From assembly GCA_033002965.1 (NCBI GenBank), contig JAURVB010006175.1, positions 38,379 through 102,378 on the forward strand: a stretch of 64,000 bases of DNA. The letters run 5' to 3'. The stretch is from Piper betle. Lineage: Eukaryota > Streptophyta > Magnoliopsida > Piperales > Piperaceae. Under the pieces are notes generated by a model that searched no databases, was not told the DNA's origin, and saw only the letters and a list, made by a program, of their open reading frames with translations. Every line of letters starts with the position of its first letter. The first letter of the stretch is position 1. Shown here in pieces: positions 1 through 11,843 of this stretch. The translations under genes were made by a program, and so were the position numbers.

Positions 1-183
1 CGCTAACAACTTAATCATTCACCGTTTCCCATCAACTAAGGATCAAACTACAAGTTTCCACACCATCGAACCTCATATCAACCACAAATCAATTCATCAC
101 TCGCCATTGCACATCCCAAATTCACATACACCGGCAACAACAATCAACACCAAGCTCAGAAAAAAAACATATCTCAAACTCAC

Positions 184-435
184 CGCCTGCGACCGCTTGA
201 GTAGGAACGTCTCCTCGAACAGCAGCTCCTCCCCGGCCACCTCCGAGATCGCCGCATCGGCGAGCCCCGACAGGGCATTGACGGGGCACCACCGGCGGCG
301 CGGGACGGAGAAGCCGGGGGCGCAGACGGCGGCCGGAGCTGCGGCGATCCGCCGGGCATAGCCGCCGCCGACGACGGCGGGGTGGCGGCGGGGATGGTGG
401 TGGAGGAGGGCGGGGGTGATTCGGAGCGCGGACAT
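184..435 (-). CDS. First exon of a probable chloroplast-targeted protein (partial, product unknown)
   Basis: An 84-codon open stretch begins at the ATG at 435 and ends in phase 0 at a strong donor (GCG then GTGAGT) at 184/183. The rest of the gene would lie left of the window, and 1-183 would be intron. The start (MSALRITPALLHHHPRR) is rich in Ser, Ala, Arg and Pro and nearly lacks acidic residues for about 50 positions, as in a plastid transit peptide. It then turns acidic (SEVAGEELLFEE) as in the start of a mature protein. The GC-rich block contrasts with AT-rich flanks, as first coding exons often do. An upstream in-frame ATG near 621 exists, but the codons between look like 5' leader. I do not recognise the family, so the product is left open. 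Confidence 0.5.
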
Positions 436-912
436 CGGAACGGGTGGAGTGGGCAAGTGGCGGATATCGTGGACATCAAAGACCGTTATACGGGGAGATA
501 TTTTTATGTGAGCCACCTTACTGTGCACGCCAAAAGAAAACAACGAAAAAGATAGGCCATTTTGATTGCTATTATTGCCATGGTCTTCACATGGGCTAGA
601 TAGCATCATAGTCTTTGTCATTTGACTAATTATTTTTTATATGCATTTATTAATTGTGTTTCTTTTTTCGTTTTGTATTTATTAGTTGTTTGGAACTTCA
701 TTGTTATCATCTAATTGGATGGATAACATATCTTTTGGTGGCTTTTTTATCCAGAGACACTTGTTGTTTTTTAAGATTAGGAACAACAACCTATATTTCT
801 TTGTCAATTGATTGTCATTTTATTAACTACGTAAATGACACGAAATTATTTATAAATATTATAGTAGTAGTTTGTTTTAATACGCCACGAAGGGTTAGGA
901 TAATTATGTCCA
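436..912. other. Upstream region of the 184-435 exon, no gene seen
   Basis: AT-rich sequence between the putative start codon at 435 and a Mutator-like element at 913. It should contain the promoter and 5' leader of the minus-strand gene. I see no convincing promoter motif. Short ORFs here, such as the one starting near 654, have no recognisable similarity and low-complexity content. Confidence 0.4.
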
Positions 913-1434
913 GAGATTTTTTATAGAAAAAGGAAGTATTTTTATTGATATTAGTAATTAATGGAAAAATTAAAATAAATTACCACCAGAAGAGAAATTT
1001 AATTAAAATACTAAAAATACCTTTAAGATAAAAAAATTCTCAAAGACGCCTGTATGGTGCCTCTCAACGGGGGCTAATGAAATGGAGCACACCCCTTTAG
1101 TAGGGCCCGCTGCCCCAACCATGGGTGGCTAAATATGATCACCCTAGACTATGGGCCAATTGGATCTGGGCACCTCTAAACTTGTTCAGTCATTGTAGTT
1201 TTTTATTTAAAATATTTTTGCCTCAGGGGAGAGCCACCCTTGTTGATGGGGTGTATAAGGAATCGCCGCCGCCTACATCTAATTTAGACACTCCTTAAAA
1301 TTATTTTTTGTTTTTATGTTTTCATCTTAGGGTAATTTTGTTATTTTAATTAAATTTTGACTTCGGGTAATTTGATTTATTTTCCCACTACCTAATAATA
1401 TCAATAAAAATCTCCTTTTCCCGATGAAAAACTC
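913..1434. mobile_element. Non-autonomous Mutator-like element with long terminal inverted repeats
   Basis: The two ends are imperfect inverted copies of each other over roughly 130 bases. The left arm begins GAGATTTTTTATAGAAAAAG at 913; the reverse complement of the right arm begins GAGTTTTTCATCGGGAAAAG at 1434. Both run on through TATTTTTATTGATATTA and a segment containing AATTTAATTAAAATA. The interior of about 250 bases is more GC-rich and carries no ORF of note. Length (522 bp), long TIRs and GAG-type ends fit a TIR-MULE derivative. The flanking 9-mers TTATGTCCA and TTGTATCAG agree only in part, so the target duplication is decayed or uncertain. A generic foldback element is the alternative. 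Confidence 0.6.
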
Positions 1435-2525
1435 TTGTATCAGCTAAATTGGTCAATAAGATTTAGTAAAATTAAAATTCCAACTCAAACTTCGATAAAC
1501 ACGGAACGATTTTCAAGTATTTGTTATACAACATTAATAATACTATAAAAATTTAGAATTTTATATAATTTGAGACAGTGATATTATACTGCTTTTAATT
1601 AATGAATTTTTTCTATTTTTTTGAATTCTCAACGTAAAAGTTAAAATTACAAATGGAAAATGGGCTTATGGATATATTGAAGTTAAAATCGGAGAATAAA
1701 AATGAATTATATATTTAATTGTTAAAAAATACTTGTTTATATTGTATATATAAAAGAGAAATATAAATAAACACTAATCAGGCAAACTCGAGTCCACTTT
1801 TCTGATTGAACTATTGAACTAAAAAAGAAAACCATGCAGGCACATTAGAGCTAAAACTTGACACGCCTCACCAAAAAAACGCTTAACTTGCTTTTATAAA
1901 AAAAAATTGTCAATGAAAACTTACCTGAGTGATAAACATGTAAAACATTTTACAGAGCTAAAAAAAGTATGTAGAATGATGAATAAAACATTTAGAATTA
2001 ATAAATAATAATCTAAATTTACAAACATAAACAATTTTTTTATGTAGTAAAACCTTTTAAGTCATGTCTCATGATCATGAATTCAAAGGGTAATTTATTA
2101 ATTTTTTGAGTTTGAGTGTTCAAGAGGTATAAGTCATCATTCCGGGTTGACTCATTGTAACCGGCCGTCCACGTGATGTGTTTACTGAGTGGTACTTATC
2201 CACGTTTGTTTAATGAAAGAAAAAAGCATGCATTTTTGTGCAAGATTAGGTTTTTTGAAGGTTCTTCTCCTTCCTTTATGGTTTATACTTTGTACTTGTT
2301 ATTTGTAAAAGAAAAAAATTTTCTCCTTTATAAATCTAAAGACACGATAAATGTTAAAAAGCTTATACGGTACATCTTACCTAAAGAAAGCCCAAAAGTT
2401 TTCCTTTTTTTTAAAAAGGGAAAAATTAATGGCTCATTTGGTTTAATAAATTACTAGAGAAAAAGAGAAAAAAGAGAAAAAAAGAAAAGAAAAATTAAAA
2501 AATGCCATTAGTTATTTATCAAGAT
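1435..2525. other. AT-rich intergenic region, no gene seen
   Basis: Strongly AT-rich with many A or T runs. The 94-aa ORF at 2173-2457 is Lys/Phe/Leu-biased and ends in a low-complexity stretch, so I do not call it. The final 8 bases (2518-2525, ATCAAGAT) are the left target duplication of the hAT-like element that follows. Confidence 0.4.
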
Positions 2526-3403
2526 TATGGTTGTAAAAATCAGAATCGTAATCGGAATCGGTTTTCGAGGGAGTCGAGTTTGAATTAGATCGGTTTAAAT
2601 TGAACAAGAATTAGTTTAGTTAAATCGGTCCAAATCGGTTATCTATAATAATTTGACAATTCATAACATAAATATATAAAATTAAGTATTGATATTATTT
2701 TGATATTATTGTGTGTATTATAGTTTATGATGTTTTTTAAGATATTTTTTAAATTTTTAATTATTTGGAATTAATTATTATTTTTAACTCGAATCGGTAT
2801 CGAGTCAACTTTTAATTATGAGAATGCCACCTCGGTAGCCCGGCGCCCTGCCCCGCCTCCCCCGCTGGCCCCACACCGCCCGACCTCCCCCAGCCGGCCT
2901 CACCCCAACCAGCCTCCCCTCGCCGGCCCTGCCCCGCTTGGCCTCACCCCGCCGGCCCTGCCCCGCTTGGCCTCACCCCGCCAGTCCCCCTCCTTGCGCC
3001 TCTGCCCCGCCCCGCCACCCTCGTCCCGTCGGAGGCGAGGTTGCAAGGGCAGAGGTGAGGTTAGAAGCCTGGTCGGAGCTGAGGTCGGAGGCGAGGAAGC
3101 GCGGCGGAGGGCGGAAGTGCAGCGATGGAGTAGGGGAGACAGGGTAATTTTAGGTTTTTAAAATCAAAATTTCAATTTTACCCATGCTTAAATAATTTAA
3201 TAAATATCATACCTAGGGTATTTTAGTCATTTACCCAAAAATTGATTCTTCCCAATTTATCCCGATTCTGAATCGGATTTAAATCGGTCGGAATCGGGGT
3301 AAATCGCCAATTTGGACGTCGATTCAGGGCTGATCGATTCGGCTCCAAAATCGGATTGGCACGCTGCCAATCCGATTTAAATCCGCCGATTTGTGCATCC
3401 ATG
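2526..3403. mobile_element. hAT-like non-autonomous element, copy 1, with intact 8-bp target duplication
   Basis: Flanked by a perfect direct repeat ATCAAGAT (2518-2525 and 3404-3411), the 8-bp duplication typical of hAT transposons. The left end reads TATGGTTGTAAAAATC and the right end, reverse-complemented, CATGGATGCACAAATCGG, giving short imperfect terminal inverted repeats. Copies of AATCGG/CCGATT cluster just inside both ends. The centre (about 2830-3145) is a GC-rich block whose ORFs are compositional and not protein-like. No transposase is present. Related copies lie at 27468-28270 and 59848-60598. Confidence 0.75.
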
Positions 3404-5630
3404 ATCAAGATGCTCCGGCTCAAGGGTGCTAGTTATCTATCAATATGCGTCAATTTTGAAAAGAACTTGGATGCTCACCACATGACGGACTCGAGGCACC
3501 TAGTGCAAAAAAATAGGTTCTTGCTGCTTATTTTGGGATATAAAAGTTATTTTTTGTCGCAAGAAGAAAGTTTCATTATGCTTAATGGAGGCTCAAGGGA
3601 TGCCTATTGATATAGTTAAACCGGATATCCAATCCAACCAAACCTAAATGGTAAGGTTTTATATAATTAATAATTAATAATAAAGTTTGGGTTGGAAGAG
3701 ACGGATACCCGATTATACATGGTCAAATTTGGCAATAAAGTGATAGGTATCCAGTACTCAATGCCCAGTTCTTAATTTACAATTTAAATATAAACATTAT
3801 AACCTCATTAATTTTAAAATTAATGTTCATCAATAAAATTATCAAAAATCTAATTTATATTTTTAAAATATTTATTTACTTAGCTTCATTTTTAGAACAT
3901 GTTGTTACTATATAGATCAATTGATTTTTTACTAGAATATAGTTTGAATAATTAGATAGGTACCTATTTCAACCTCACTATTTATCATAACTGATCGAGT
4001 TTGATTTGGTAAATGATGGTTTGGTGTTCTGAGGTAAAAAGTTAAATAGTAAATGAATAGATTTGATTTATATTCTTAACTTTGTAGGTTCAGTTTAGGT
4101 AAAACTCGACCAAACTCGATCAAGAGGCACCACTGCTTGGCTTATGCATACACGATGATGATAAGATTGAGGATGCCAAGTAGAATGAAAATGATAGTGT
4201 GCGGCACCGGATTGCGATCATTATCACATTCTGGATGCAGATGCCTTAGGTCAGACATTGAAAAATAAAGGTAAAAGCCACATAAATCATTCACAGAAAC
4301 AAACCAAGACAAGAATCACATCTATTAGATAAAAAACAAGAAAGACATGATGAATAACAAGACTCAAAGAACAGAAATGGCTAAGCAGTTGGACATTGGT
4401 TCTCCTCTAGGTTGAAATTGGAAGTGATTTTGTGCTAATTCAGCATGAGATATAGCAGGACCAACAACAGAATTACTATCACAAATATCAAAGAGCACAT
4501 CCAGGACTTCAACCTTCTCTTGCAGTAAGTTATCATAAGGTTCTTCTCACACACATCCACCAGTCATTGCAAATAAGTAGGTGATTAAAATGGTAGATAT
4601 CATGGGTAGGAACAATGATATTTGACCTAGAAAGAATACCCATACAAGCCCTCTGAGAACCATGTTTAGAAAGTTTTGTGAGAACTATAGTTAAAATCTC
4701 ATGGCTTGAGCATGAATCTGTTGGACAAGTCGAGTTTGAGACATGCATTTGCAATCATAATAGCTAAGTACCATTATCAAAATAAAAAAACCAGGCAAGG
4801 AATTAACATGCTGAGACCTATAGTTCTTTGAAATCCTTTTTGACAATCTAACACGATCACTAACAAAATTTTGTCAACAGAAATTATAACACTAGCAATA
4901 AGCTATGGGGATTGTATGGAAGACTAATATGTACTTCTTACATATTTTGCAAAGTGATAAGCATATGCTGCCATGCTATCAACATTGCTCATACCCCCAC
5001 CCAAGTAGAGATAAGGTCATAGACAGGGATGACACTGCAAATCTATCGTGGGTACATTGAACCTGAGACAAGCAATATGGCTTGGTTCATAAATAGATGC
5101 CTTTCAAATTTAATTTCACAAGATGAAATGGAGCACTGTATTATAATCGACATAAGCATACAGATTATCCTGCAAACCTGGTCATTGCACGGAACCTGTA
5201 GTGAAGAGATAGAAAGTATGGTATACTACTGCAACTACAAGTATTTGGCAATCTTGAAAACCCAAGGCTATGCCAAAGTGCAGAATACTTTAAAAAATCT
5301 TGGCCTTTCAAGATTGGTTAAAATGGATTATAGTGATTTTGTTACAGGACTTCTAGATTATTATGTTGGGTGGTTAGAAAATAAGTAGTTGATATTAGTT
5401 ATCTCAATAGGTTAGATGATGAAATCAACAATGAATACTCAGAATGTAAACATTACATTGGAGCCTAAAGCTTCGTTCTTACAGGATACATATATAATTG
5501 CCACATCAGGGAGAAAAGAAAAATAACTGCATACATGGAAACAAAAAGTTCTTAGTTAAATTTGAGAGCGTGTTATACAAATAGTAAGATCTGTACCTTT
5601 ACAAATAGAACAATTTTGGATTTGATGATT
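3404..5630. other. Intergenic region with one orphan ORF, no recognised gene
   Basis: Apart from the right target duplication of the hAT-like element (3404-3411), the sequence is AT-rich and unstructured to about 4140, then of more balanced composition. The plus-strand ORF at 5029-5388 (119 codons) has varied amino-acid use, including Trp, Cys and Tyr, and ends in LLDYYVGWLENK. I cannot match it to a family, and it has no clear upstream promoter. It may be a decayed exon or chance. The last few hundred bases include the 3' UTR of the minus-strand glyoxalase gene. Confidence 0.35.
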
Positions 5631-7300
5631 TCATTCAACCTGGGTGAACTCGAGAGCATTTCCATCAGGGTCCCGAGCAAAGATTGCTGGCCTGCCTGAC
5701 TTGCTTAAAGTGTAATTGATGCCTTCAACAGATAATCAACAAAAGCCCAATCACTAAGATGTGACAACATAATTTATTTTGTAGATAATGACAGAGTATG
5801 AAACTTTGTTTTTAATAAATTGAACGCTTGATAATAATCAAGTGATGAACATACATGGGACGTTATCACTATAAAAGTATGAGAACTCTTCCTACAAAAG
5901 AAATAATGTTCAGATATAGCTAAATTTTTACCCGCATCATCGAAAATGGTTTTCAACTTGGAGACATCACGAATTGATATGCAGGTGTGGCGATCTCGAC
6001 CACCATGTTCAGGGCGCCCAAATAATGGATCTGGATTTGGAAGCTCCATCAAGTGAATCATTCCAGAGCCCACCCACAACCAGGCCCCTCTGTATGGGAG
6101 CTTATGATGAGGCCTTGCTTCGTTTATTTCAAGACCTAATGTTCAGAATATTAAATATACTGACCGAAAAGAAAAATAGAAACGTTAATCAAGATTAAAT
6201 ACCTAGAAGGTTCTGATAAAACTCGAGTGACTTTTCAAGGTTCTCGCATAGAACACCCACATGGTGGATATCAACAACTCCAAAATCTGCAAAAGAAAAC
6301 CCACTGATAGAACGTAAATCAAATGTTAGGCAATAAGTAAATGTTTGTATGAAACAAACGCCCTTCTTCGAAGTGACTACAGAAACTCCAGTTGTTTTGA
6401 ACAATAATTTTAGAAATATGTGACAATCACCCAGATTCTTGCTACAACACAACTGAATTTAATTATCTTCTAACCACATACCTCCACACTTATCAGTAAT
6501 ACAATACAAACGAGAATTTCCAACACCAATTCTGATTTAACTAATGTACATTTTTACACATGTTGTCATAACTACCAAAAAGAAAAAGGCTCTGCATAAC
6601 AATTAACTGTAGACTACATAAGAATTCAAGTATAGAAGCCGTAGAAACAAACCAACCATGTTTAACAGGAGGAACAGAAGCCATTTCATCGACTAAAGCA
6701 TTGCCACCACTTGATGCTTTCACTTCCACTTGAAATTTAACTCTCGGATGTTTCTTGTAGAGTCCACTTCTCTGACAAGCTAATGGAAAACCCAAACATC
6801 TTAAATTCCAGTCTTTACCAGCTTTGCTTTCCTGTTGGAAATATTTTTACATGAATTAGCATGACAAATAACCCAAACATCGTCACTTTCCAAAGCTATC
6901 AGCTTTGAACTCCTGTTAGAAATATTTTCCTATTAATTAGCATAACAATGGCTGCAAGCTGACCTAACTGGCCACTTATTTCTACATGGTGCGTAATATC
7001 AAATTCAAAGGAAATTAATCGGTGATACAAAATTCATGCCGCCTATCCATTAACTTGACAAGGGTTGTATCTCCCTTGCATGCAAGGAGATACAAGCTTC
7101 AACTCAAGTTCAAAAACAGTAGCTTAATACCATCTAGCTCGCAACCTACGCATCTAGTTAATGTTAACAGTCATTTCCAGGAAGCAATTCAAAAAGGGAA
7201 GGATTTTTCCGGATACCAAGTTGAAAATGGCAAAAGGGGGAGTTACCGGAATCGGTGGCCGGTGGAGGAAGAAGCAGGGATCGCTCAAAAGAGACGCCAT
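5631..7300 (-). CDS. Chloroplast glyoxalase/VOC superfamily protein (At5g57040-like)
   Basis: Five exons, read from the right: 7217-7300, 6657-6831, 6203-6286, 5932-6135, 5631-5722, all with GT-AG introns and matching phases, giving 212 residues. The start MASLLSDPCFFLHRPPIPV looks like a plastid transit peptide. Residues 87-212 form one vicinal-oxygen-chelate domain. It carries the conserved plant blocks VVDIHHVGVLCENLEKSLEF, GMIHLMELPNPDP and EHGGRDRHTCISIRDVSKL, then SKSGRPAIFARDPDGNALEF. Candidate metal ligands by family pattern are His94/95, Glu145, His164 and Glu207. Members are annotated as glyoxalase I-like, the enzyme that turns the methylglyoxal-glutathione adduct into S-lactoylglutathione. 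The single-domain plastid clade is not well tested, so the exact substrate is inference. All expected family residues are present, so the gene looks functional. Confidence 0.9.
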
Positions 7301-7861
7301 GGCCGTGGAAGGTATACGGCTTTGCAATTGTGGGTACGAAGAAGCATATATGTCAGAAATAAGACGAACAAATGATGACCACAATTATATTTGAACTTGA
7401 GATATGCATAATTAGTCAAAAAACACATTCACTTCTGGACGAGTTCTACGCGCGCTTGGATGAACCGGAATGGGGCTCACTAGGTGGTTTAGTAGGGATA
7501 GGTTCCGATTAGGGATGGTTTGATATCCATAAATTCGATCCGGTTTATATTTTGGTTTGAACTTATTTCGGATCGAATCTAGTTTAGACTATTTTTTATA
7601 TAATATATCTGAAAATACTCCTAGATTTGATTTGTAGTGATCCGTATACATCTGATCCTAATATGTGATATTTTATAAAATTATAATTAAAATATTTTTA
7701 AAAAATATTTTAATTATTTTTATCATATTTTATATTAAAATTTATATTTTTTTATTAAATCGGGCTAAATACAAATGAGATATAAGTTTGGCAATAAATA
7801 TGGTTACGGTAAAAGAAATAAATATAATATTTGGATTTAATCAGTAAGTCTAGATATACGG
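7301..7861. other. Upstream region of the glyoxalase gene, no gene seen
   Basis: Holds the promoter and 5' leader of the minus-strand glyoxalase gene on its left side and becomes very AT-rich to the right, where an LTR begins at 7862. The stretch 7490-7600 with GATCCGGTTTATATTTTGG is reminiscent of terminal debris of small DNA transposons, but I could not find paired ends. Confidence 0.35.
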
Positions 7862-8023
7862 TGTAAAATGTGCAACTCAAGTCACGATTTATAGTCAGAA
7901 CTAATCAGTTAAACTATTATTTTTACTCAAGTTAGTTTCAGAATAAGTGTATTGAGCCGAAACCAGTCGTGTACTATGAATTATAAGGGTCATGTGTATC
8001 TAAGTATACGATGATAATGTCAG

Positions 8024-8026
<3 letters not shown>

Positions 8027-8061
<35 letters not shown>
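8027..8061. repeat. (TA)n microsatellite
   Basis: About 17 TA units in a row inside the truncated LTR at 7862-9832, at a place where other copies have non-repetitive sequence. It is likely a slippage expansion after insertion. Confidence 0.9.
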
Positions 8062-8063
<2 letters not shown>

Positions 8064-8202
8064 AGAGTATGTCTAATTTTTTTAATTTTTTAGTAGATCA
8101 TAGAACAGAATTATATTATTTATTGCGTTAGGACACATTATTTATTTATTTAATTTTGGGTAGGATAATTGACTCAAGGCATGTCATCTGAGATAGGACT
8201 TT

Positions 8203-8256
8203 ATTATTTTATTTTATAGTATTTTATTTTATTTTATTTTATTTTATTTTATATTT
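8203..8256. repeat. (ATTTT)n microsatellite
   Basis: Repeated ATTTT units with one interruption (ATAGT). It replaces the TTTTATTTTATGGG stretch found at this position in other family members. Confidence 0.85.
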
Positions 8257-10502
8257 TAAGAATTTATTTATTATTATTAACTCAATTGAGAAAATAGTGA
8301 AATATTTATTATGAAATTACCTTTACCCTAATGTTACCCATGTACTTCCCTTTTCCCCTATTGTTCCCAAAATCCGGCAACCTCTCACGTGCTTCATCCC
8401 TAAGCTGACAACCCACTGCAAGCAATATCGTCGCCCGCCATCACGTCGTTGCCTAGCCTAGTCTCTTTGCTCCTCACCTATCTCCTCCTTCCCTTTTCCC
8501 CTCTTCCTCTTTCCCTACCTTATTTGCCACCACCAGTGTTCTTGGAGCGCCGCTACCAGCCGTCACCATCGCCATCCGCCACCGCCTATTGCCGGACAAC
8601 TCTTTCCCTAACCAAGTCATCCCCTTCCCCTCCCTCCCTCTACTATGTTCGCCCTTCCTCCCTATCACGCTCTGGCGCTGGTAGCAGTTGCTCTGCCGCC
8701 GGCCAGCCACCTAGGTCACCTCCTCCTACCCTAGCCCCAACCCCCTTAGACCTTCCCTTGTCGACTGATTTCCATCCTAGGCCACCACCGTCTCCACTTT
8801 CGGCCATTAATGGATGACAAATTTTATATTTTTATTTATTTTGATCATTATGTATCTTATTCATAATTTTAGAAAAAAATTACATTTTTTAATAAGTTAA
8901 TTTTGAAATTTTTGATAATTATCTGATGATTAATAAATGTTTTATGTAATTAAGAATTGATAATGATTAATGATAGTTCAAATTAATTGATTATGAAATT
9001 AATTATGATACAAATGATATTAGAAATTATGATAATTGTGTATTAGTATTATAGTTGTATCAGATAATTATTAATAATTCGGAAGTTAATTCATAATAGA
9101 AATTGGATGGGGAATAGCATAATTAGGATTAAACTTAATTAAGGGTAAAATATCATAAGTAGAAGTATTGAACTACTTAAATGAAAAATATCATCATTAG
9201 GGTTACTAATATAATTTAGTGAGAATTGGCGTGATATAATGATAAGTTCAGAAATTGTGACATAGTCACCTAATTAAAATAAATGACATGAAGATCTTAA
9301 AGTGTTAATTTGTTAGTTTAATTCATTGTTGATTGCTTGATATAGATGTTAGTAATTATACTATTCATAATGTTATAATGATTCACATGCATTCATTTCA
9401 TTCATGCATTATATAGTTAGCATGAGTGTTAGTGTGTAGGTGTGGAGTCGGAGCTCACTGCCTAGGCGCATTGCCTTACTTGGAGCTTCTACCAGGTCTG
9501 TTTAGAACTCGTTCTCTATTTTTCATTCTGTTCTATTGTGATTTATGATATTGACTGCATGGTGGGTTAAGTGGTGTTTTATTGAATTCCACTTAACCCA
9601 GGTCATTTAGTTGATATTTTATGGATTAATAACCCTCAAGGATGAGCTCCCTTGAGTTTGATTTTGAAACCATGATCCACAACAAGTTGCCTTCGAGCCT
9701 ATTATATAAATCTCTTCCCAGACATATATATACTTTTATCGAGTTTTCATTGAGACGAAAGATGGGAAAACCGACTTGCACGTACCATGAGTGGGTGCAC
9801 GTGCTAGTTATAGCAGGTTATGGATTAGTCGCCTCTGTCTCTAACCACGGCCGCTTGATCGTTGCCTCTGACTCCTCCTTCCTCCACTATCTTCCTTCTC
9901 CTTACCATGTTCACCGTCATTGCATGTCACTTTGGTCACCGCCGGTAGCACACTGTCGTCTTCCCTGTTGCCGCCTAGCGCTACCGCCTTCCTGCCTCAC
10001 CTCCTAACCAGTACCCTCATCTATCCCTCCTCCTTCTTCCTTCACTTTCTTTGTAAAACCCGTGATTCGAGTTAGAGTTTTATAGTCTCAACTGGTCGGT
10101 TTGACTGTTATTTTCAATCGGGTCAATTTCAGAATACGAGTACTGAGTCGAGGCCAGTCTTGTGTTATGAACCATGAGAGTCATGTGCGCCCAAGTATAT
10201 GATGATAACGTCAGTAAGATAGCAGCAGCATAAGTTATCAGAATATATGAGATTACGCTAGATTTTCTTTATTTATTTTAATTAGATCATAGAATTATTT
10301 TTAAGCTGAATAACACATCAAGACACGTTACAGGCAATTTGGGTGAGTTATTAGTTATAGAACATGTCATTGCAATATTGTGTGTGTGTTATGTTTTATG
10401 GGATTTTTTCCTGTTTTTCTAGATTTTTTATAAATATTACGAGTTAGTATTATTTTTCTAGAGTCAGAATCGAGTCAGTTTTAAATACGAGACGACCTTT
10501 TG

Positions 10503-10630
10503 TTTTTTTCCTTGACCATTCATTTTTCTCCCTGACCATTCGTTTTTTTCCCTGACCATTCGTTTTTGTCACCGACCATTCGTTTTTCTCACCAACCATT
10601 TATTTTTTTCCTTGACTACTCGTTTTCTTC
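10503..10630. repeat. Tandem array of a 20-bp unit, about six copies
   Basis: The unit is close to CCCTGACCATTCGTTTTTTT and repeats at 20-base spacing with one to five changes per unit (GACCATTCGT is the most conserved core). It sits inside the LTR at 10052-12410 where related LTRs have a GC-rich island, so it is private to this copy. Confidence 0.85.
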
Positions 10631-11776
10631 CCCCTTGACATCTATTTATTCCACACCTCCGACACTGTCACCATTCAGCCACCACCATCCACCTCACACA
10701 ACTTCATTCTTCTTATTCTCCCTTCCCTCTTCCCCATGATTCTCACTCGAACCGGCCACAACCTTGTCGTTGTCACCGCATGACTGACGATTAGGTATAG
10801 AAATTTATCCAATTTTATTTGATTGTTTTATGAGTTTGGTGTGATTGTAAATAGGTGTTGATTTAAATTTAAATGCATGTTAACAGATGATAATAATGAA
10901 TTAGAGTTTAAATTTAAATGCATGTAAATAGATGTTGTCTTGTATGGATTGATGAAATGTAGCATTCATGCATTATATTAGGCATTAGTATTTAGTCTTG
11001 TTGTGTAGGCACGGAGTATGAGCTCACCATCTAGGCGCATGGACACGATTGGAGCTTCTACCAGGTCCATTTAGGACTCATTTCCAGTTTTACGATTTAT
11101 TCTATTGTGTATTGCTTGAATATTTGTAGGACGAGTTTAGTGGCATTTTATCGAATCCCACATAACCTGGATTATTTAATCAATCGATCTTCTGGATTAA
11201 TAACCCTCGAGGATGAAATCCCATGAGTATGTTTTCGAAAACAAGATCCACCATAAGTTGCCTTCGAGCTTATTATATAAATCCCTTCCCAGACCCATAT
11301 ATAGTTTTATCGAGTTTTCATTGAGACAAAAAGATGGGAAAACTAACTTGAATGTACCATGAGCGGGCGCACGTGCCAGTCAAAGTGGGTTTTGGATTAC
11401 TAAGCGGGTTGTTCCAATCCTGATGGATCCTGACAATTCCCGTTTTGAGTTCCTCACCCCTAGAGAAACATGGAGGTTTACGGGTATTGTTTAGTATAGC
11501 GCATGTCCGGACTTATGGTTCAAAGGGTACTAAAGGCGACTGTCTGAGATTATTTGATCTTCATGCTCAAGGCCAGGAGAATTATGGAGGTAAGGAAAGG
11601 GCTTAGGATATACTAGTAGTCCCGAGGGACCAGCAAATTAAATGAGAAAATGCCAGAGAGAGGCATCACCAGCAGCATAGCAGTCAGTTCAGGATGCTAC
11701 TGCGTCTGTAGCCCAGTGGCTCCTTAGTCGGTGCCCTTCAGAGAGTTCACGAGAAGTATATGAATATTTCCTTCAT

Positions 11777-11843
11777 ATGAGAGTTTGCTCTCATAGCCAG
11801 TTTGATATTAGTTATATTTTTGGACCAGTAACACTTGTTACTG
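11777..11843. promoter_or_regulatory. Paired hairpins in the LTR
   Basis: Two inverted repeats lie 31 bases apart: ATGAGAGTTTGCTCTCAT (11777-11794; 7-bp stem) and CAGTAACACTTGTTACTG (11826-11843; 7-bp stem). The same pair occurs at 19742-19811 and, in the opposite orientation, at 54760-54824. Function is unknown. RNA structure near an LTR end or a protein-binding palindrome are both possible. Confidence 0.55.

Larger units (their letters stand above)
7862..9832 (-). mobile_element. Truncated LTR of the TGTAAC...TTTTACA family
   Basis: Starts TGTAAAATGTGCAACTCAAG, a diverged form of the reverse-complement LTR end (TGTAAAACCC) seen in better copies. It then follows the family order: the AGTCGTGTACTATGA block near 7965, a GC-rich island (8400-8815), the GCCTAGGCGCA block near 9465 with GGAGCTTCTACCAGGTC, and the AACCCTCAAGGATGA block near 9630. 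Similarity stops near 9832, so the end that should read GGGGTGTTACA is missing. The ORF at 8449-8817 lies in the GC island and is compositional. Boundaries on the right are approximate. Confidence 0.6.

Noticed and set aside
8449..8817. 122-codon Pro/Ser/Leu-rich ORF
   Set aside because: It is the GC island of a truncated LTR and lacks any recognisable domain.
10503..10630. Possible CRISPR-like array because of regular 20-bp repeats
   Set aside because: The units are contiguous with no spacers, degenerate, and in a plant nuclear LTR; it is a plain tandem repeat.
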